A stretch of DNA of 48,150 nt from Acidobacteriota bacterium (GTDB taxonomy: Bacteria; Acidobacteriota; Blastocatellia; HR10): NCBI GenBank assembly GCA_030550025.1, contig JAUQQC010000005.1, forward strand, positions 202,857 to 251,006. Reading direction: 5' to 3'. Positions 45,244 to 48,150 of the stretch are shown here, piece after piece. A program made the position numbers and the translations under genes. The notes under the pieces are model-generated. The model worked only from the letters and a program-made list of their open reading frames with translations, had not been told where the DNA came from and did not search any database. Every line of letters starts with the position of its first letter. The first letter of the stretch is position 1.

Positions 45244-46062
45244 TCACTTCCTCCGTTGAATGATGAACCGATCCGTGCGCCGATTCCGTCGGGTCTTGTA
45301 CCCAAGGGTCGGCTGCCCCCACGGCGTCTGCGGATGGTTCCCCTTGGAGCGGCCCTCGCCTCCCCCATGCGGATGATCAATGGGATTCATGGCAATCCCG
45401 CGCGTGGTCGGGCGAATCCCAAGCCAGCGCTTACGTCCGGCCTTCCCCAGCGAGATGTTCTCATGATCGAGATTGCTCACCTGTCCGATCGTCGCCATGC
45501 AGTTGACGTGGATCAAGCGAATCTCGCCCGAAGGCAAACGGACGTGCGCGTAGTCGCCCTCTTTGGCCAGCAATTGCGCGGCGCTTCCGGCGCTGCGCAC
45601 AAGCTGTCCTCCCTTACCCGGCCGCAGTTCGATGTTGTGAATGGTCGTCCCGATCGGGATGTTCTTAAGCGGCAGCGCATTACCCACGAGGATGTCCGCA
45701 TCGGGGCCGGAGACGACCGTCTGCCCCACCTTCAACCCGTGCGGCGCCAGGATATAGCGCTTCTCGCCGTCCGCATAATGGAGCAGAGCGATGAAGGCCG
45801 ACCGATTCGGATCGTACTCGATCGTGGCCACGCGCGCCGGGATGCCGAACTTATCCCGCTTGAAATCAATGAGGCGATAGCGCCGCTTATGCCCCCCGCC
45901 GCGATGTCGGACCGTGATATGTCCGTCATTGTTTCGACCGTGAATTCGTCGCTTGCTGACCGTGAGGGGCTTGTACGGCTCCTCGGCCGTGATCTCCTCC
46001 TTGGTCAGAAACGTTTGAAACCGTCGCGACGAGTTCACTGGCGCGACCGTTTTGATCCCCAT
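45244..46062 (-). CDS. rplB: Ribosomal protein L2
   Basis: 272 residues. [20 protein letters not shown] and, near the end, [20 protein letters not shown] with [15 protein letters not shown] form the conserved core around the peptidyl-transferase region. Confidence 0.98.
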   Translation of the reverse strand: MGIKTVAPVNSSRRFQTFLTKEEITAEEPYKPLTVSKRRIHGRNNDGHITVRHRGGGHKRRYRLIDFKRDKFGIPARVATIEYDPNRSAFIALLHYADGEKRYILAPHGLKVGQTVVSGPDADILVGNALPLKNIPIGTTIHNIELRPGKGGQLVRSAGSAAQLLAKEGDYAHVRLPSGEIRLIHVNCMATIGQVSNLDHENISLGKAGRKRWLGIRPTTRGIAMNPIDHPHGGGEGRSKGNHPQTPWGQPTLGYKTRRNRRTDRFIIQRRK

Positions 46063-46087
46063 ACTGACCTCCTTTCCGGCCGGCCCT

Positions 46088-46390
46088 TCAAACCAGCTCC
46101 GTGTACTCGGTGATCCGCTCCCCGGCCCGGAGCGTCACATACGCCTTCTTCCACGCCGCCCGCCGCCCGCGCAGCCGTCCGAAGCGAAAGACCCGCTTGC
46201 CGCGATAGTTCACCGTCCGCACCTTCTCGACCTTCACCTTGAAGATGCGCTCGACGGCCTGTTTGATCTCCTGCTTATTCGCCTCTCGGTCCACCTTGAA
46301 GACCAAAACCTGCTTCCCCTCCTGCTCCTTCAGCCGCAACGCCTTCTCGGTCACGACCGGCGCTTTGATGACCTCCCAAAGGCTCCGCAT
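46088..46390 (-). CDS. rplW: Ribosomal protein L23
   Basis: 100 residues. [17 protein letters not shown] and [20 protein letters not shown], followed by [14 protein letters not shown], mark the family. It lies at the tunnel exit, where trigger factor and SRP dock. GGGGGAGGAGGACG precedes the ATG. Confidence 0.96.
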   Translation of the reverse strand: MRSLWEVIKAPVVTEKALRLKEQEGKQVLVFKVDREANKQEIKQAVERIFKVKVEKVRTVNYRGKRVFRFGRLRGRRAAWKKAYVTLRAGERITEYTELV

Positions 46391-46409
46391 CGTCCTCCTC
46401 CCCCTTGAC

Positions 46410-47042
46410 TCAGCTTCGCGAGAGGATCGCCTCCACCTCCCGGATCGCCGCCTGCGAGAAGGCGATCATCTCATAGTAGAGCGCATCGTAGACGTTCATG
46501 CCGTATCCGCTCGTCAGCTTCACGCGCGGCAAGTTGCGCGAGGCGAGCGCGAGATTGCGATTCTCCAACGAATCTACAAGCAGCGTCTTCTTCTCCGCCA
46601 GGCCGAGCGCCGTGAGCACGCGCACCAACTCCTTCGTCTTATGACTGGGGAGCGACAGCTCGTCGAAGACGAGCAGATTGCCCTCGCGCAAGCGCTCCGA
46701 GAGCACAACGGCCAGCGCCGCGCGCCGCACCTTCTTCGGCAGCTCGTAAGAGTAATCGCGCGGCTTGGGCCCATGCACCGTCCCGCCGTGTCGCCACAGG
46801 GGCGTGCGAATCGAGCCCACGCGCGCGCGTCCCGTCCCCTTCTGCCGCCACAGCTTGCGCCCGCTGCCGGAGACCTCACCCCGCGTCTTCGTCGAAGCCG
46901 TCCCCGCTCGTTGCTTCGCCAGGAACCAACGCACAGCTTCCCAGACCACCGCTTGATTGAGTGGACGCGCGAAGACGCGATCCGAGAGCGCGATCTCACC
47001 CACGATCTCCCCTTTCAAATTCCTCACCGGCACAATCGGCAT
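46410..47042 (-). CDS. rplD: Ribosomal protein L4
   Basis: 210 residues. The extended tunnel loop is visible as KLWRQKGTGRARVGSIRTPL and GGTVHGPKPRDYSYELPKKV. In E. coli L4 also represses the S10 operon; the S10 leader here would lie upstream of tuf or of rpsJ and is not evident. Confidence 0.97.
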   Translation of the reverse strand: MPIVPVRNLKGEIVGEIALSDRVFARPLNQAVVWEAVRWFLAKQRAGTASTKTRGEVSGSGRKLWRQKGTGRARVGSIRTPLWRHGGTVHGPKPRDYSYELPKKVRRAALAVVLSERLREGNLLVFDELSLPSHKTKELVRVLTALGLAEKKTLLVDSLENRNLALASRNLPRVKLTSGYGMNVYDALYYEMIAFSQAAIREVEAILSRS

Positions 47043-47055
47043 GCTTCGCTCCTCC

Positions 47056-47688
47056 TCACACTTGCGCCTTGCGGATGATCACATACCCGCCGTTAGGCCC
47101 GGGCACGCTCCCTTTCACCACCAACAGATGCCTCTCCGGATCAACGCGCATAACGCGCAGATTCCGCACCGTATGCCGCCGCATTCCCATGTGCCCCGCC
47201 ATGCGAGAACCCGGCCACACGCGCGACGGATAGCTGGAGGCTCCGATCGACCCCGGCGCCCGATGGAACATCGACCCGTGCGAGGCCGGTCCACCGGCGA
47301 ACCGATGTCGCTTGACGAAGCCAGCGAATCCTTTCCCTTTCGTCGTCCCCGTGACGTGCACCAACTCGCCCTCGCGAAAGAGGCTCACCAGCACCGTCTC
47401 CCCCACCTGCGGGTCCTCGCCCCCCGGCGCTAAGCGCACCTCGCGCAAGATGCGCGTCGGTGGCACCCCCGCGCGCGCGAAATGTCCCCGCATGGGCTTA
47501 TTCACCCGCTTGGGCGGTCGCTCCTCGACCAACCCAAGCTGCACAGCCTCATACCCATCCTTCGCCGCTGTCTTCCGCTGCACGACGACGCAGGGTCCGG
47601 CCTTGAGAACCGTCACCGGAACGGCCGTCCCATCCGGTTCGTAGATCTGCGTCATTCCAACCTTCTTCCCAATGAGCCCGGTGATCAT
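47056..47688 (-). CDS. rplC: Ribosomal protein L3
   Basis: 210 residues. [40 protein letters not shown] and [20 protein letters not shown] are diagnostic. The ATG overlaps the rpsJ stop (ATGA). Confidence 0.97.
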   Translation of the reverse strand: MITGLIGKKVGMTQIYEPDGTAVPVTVLKAGPCVVVQRKTAAKDGYEAVQLGLVEERPPKRVNKPMRGHFARAGVPPTRILREVRLAPGGEDPQVGETVLVSLFREGELVHVTGTTKGKGFAGFVKRHRFAGGPASHGSMFHRAPGSIGASSYPSRVWPGSRMAGHMGMRRHTVRNLRVMRVDPERHLLVVKGSVPGPNGGYVIIRKAQV

Positions 47689-48011
47689 GACCGCTCCCTT
47701 CCGAAAGCTTTGATCTCCACATCCACGCCCGCCGGCAACTCCAACCGCATCAGTGCATCAATGGTTTGTGGCGTCGGGTTCAGGATGTCGATCAACCGCT
47801 TGTGCGTGCGGATCTCGAATTGCTCGCGCGATTTCTTATCCACGTGCGGAGAGCGCAGGACTGTGTACCGACTCTTGTCCGTCGGCAGCGGGATCGGACC
47901 GGCCACGCGCGCACCCGTGCGCCGAGCCGTCTGCACGATCTCGGCCGCCGATTGATCGAGCACGCGATGATCGTACGCCTTCAGCCGAATGCGAATCTTC
48001 TCATTCAGCAT
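47685..48011 (-). CDS. rpsJ: Ribosomal protein S10
   Basis: 108 residues. [40 protein letters not shown] and [17 protein letters not shown] are the family core. It is also NusE in antitermination complexes. GAGGGACT precedes the ATG, only 12 bases after the tuf stop. Confidence 0.97.
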   Translation of the reverse strand: MLNEKIRIRLKAYDHRVLDQSAAEIVQTARRTGARVAGPIPLPTDKSRYTVLRSPHVDKKSREQFEIRTHKRLIDILNPTPQTIDALMRLELPAGVDVEIKAFGRERS

Positions 48012-48023
48012 AGTCCCTCAGGA

Positions 48024-48150
48024 TCACTCCAGGATTTCGGTGATGGTGCCGGCGCCGACGGTTCGGCCGCCTTCTCGGATGGCGAAGCGCAAGCCCCGCT
48101 CCAGAGCAATTGGGGTGATCAGCTCCACCTCCAAATTCACATTATCCCCC
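48024..48150 (-). CDS. tuf: Elongation factor Tu, C-terminal end (truncated by window edge)
   Basis: The last 41 residues are visible: [20 protein letters not shown], then [20 protein letters not shown] and stop, the conserved end of domain 3. The rest lies beyond the right edge. A tuf gene directly before rpsJ is the common str-S10 arrangement. Confidence 0.95.
   Translation of the reverse strand, partial: GDNVNLEVELITPIALERGLRFAIREGGRTVGAGTITEILE

Noticed and set aside
1-48150. CRISPR arrays, tRNA or rRNA genes, transposases, integrases, toxin-antitoxin or phage genes
   Set aside because: None was seen. Gaps are short, no direct repeat series or cloverleaf pattern was noticed, and no mobile-element protein motifs appear in any frame.

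Overview
The window looks like a chromosomal segment of a GC-rich, Gram-negative, respiring bacterium. Outer-membrane traits are an OmpH/Skp-type chaperone, a TonB-type C-terminal domain, and a DUF5916-type beta-barrel ending in Phe. Respiration is indicated by complex I subunits A and B and by proline dehydrogenase. The gene content and the DUF5916/S9-peptidase flavour suggest Acidobacteriota, possibly a hot-spring lineage. This is inference from family recall, not from a search, and there is no rRNA in the window to settle it. No tRNA, rRNA, CRISPR array, insertion sequence, integrase or phage gene was seen.

Left part (1-28.6 kb): many short units on both strands. The minus-strand rimP-nusA-infB operon (infB runs off the left edge) is divergent from a plus-strand nuoA-nuoB-midA-PBP1-ompH-threonine dehydratase series. 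Then comes a minus-strand unit rsmI / TonB-like / proline dehydrogenase, divergent from ruvB. Plus-strand genes follow: an arsenate-reductase-type phosphatase, two Dpp/Opp ATPases, a DAHP synthase-prephenate dehydratase-ACT fusion, a LeuA-like synthase coupled to an M20 peptidase, an S9 peptidase, a secreted/membrane pair of unknown function, and an ECF sigma factor. A large DUF5916 outer-membrane protein (minus) is divergent from rsgA (plus).

Right part (28.6-48.15 kb): every gene is on the minus strand, packed with gaps of at most about 72 bases and several 4-base overlaps. Read in transcription order it is tuf (3' end), the complete S10-spc-alpha ribosomal superoperon (rpsJ to rplQ, with secY, adk, map and rpoA), then an Xaa-Pro peptidase, accB, accC, a 105-residue unknown and tenA. 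infA is absent from its common place between map and rpmJ, and efp is absent from the peptidase-accB-accC cluster.

Most noteworthy: (1) a perfect hairpin plus T8 terminator abutting the Shine-Dalgarno of rimP, a candidate NusA-sensitive attenuator; (2) the DAHPS-PDT-ACT fusion, whose 270-base leader holds a possible Phe-codon peptide, a 9-bp hairpin and a hairpin over the ribosome site; (3) midA, the bacterial relative of the complex I assembly methyltransferase NDUFAF7, directly behind a two-gene nuoAB; (4) an ECF sigma gene with a GGAACTT...CGTC promoter of its own and no anti-sigma gene; (5) several start codons only 8-10 bases downstream of a -10 box, suggesting leaderless mRNAs.
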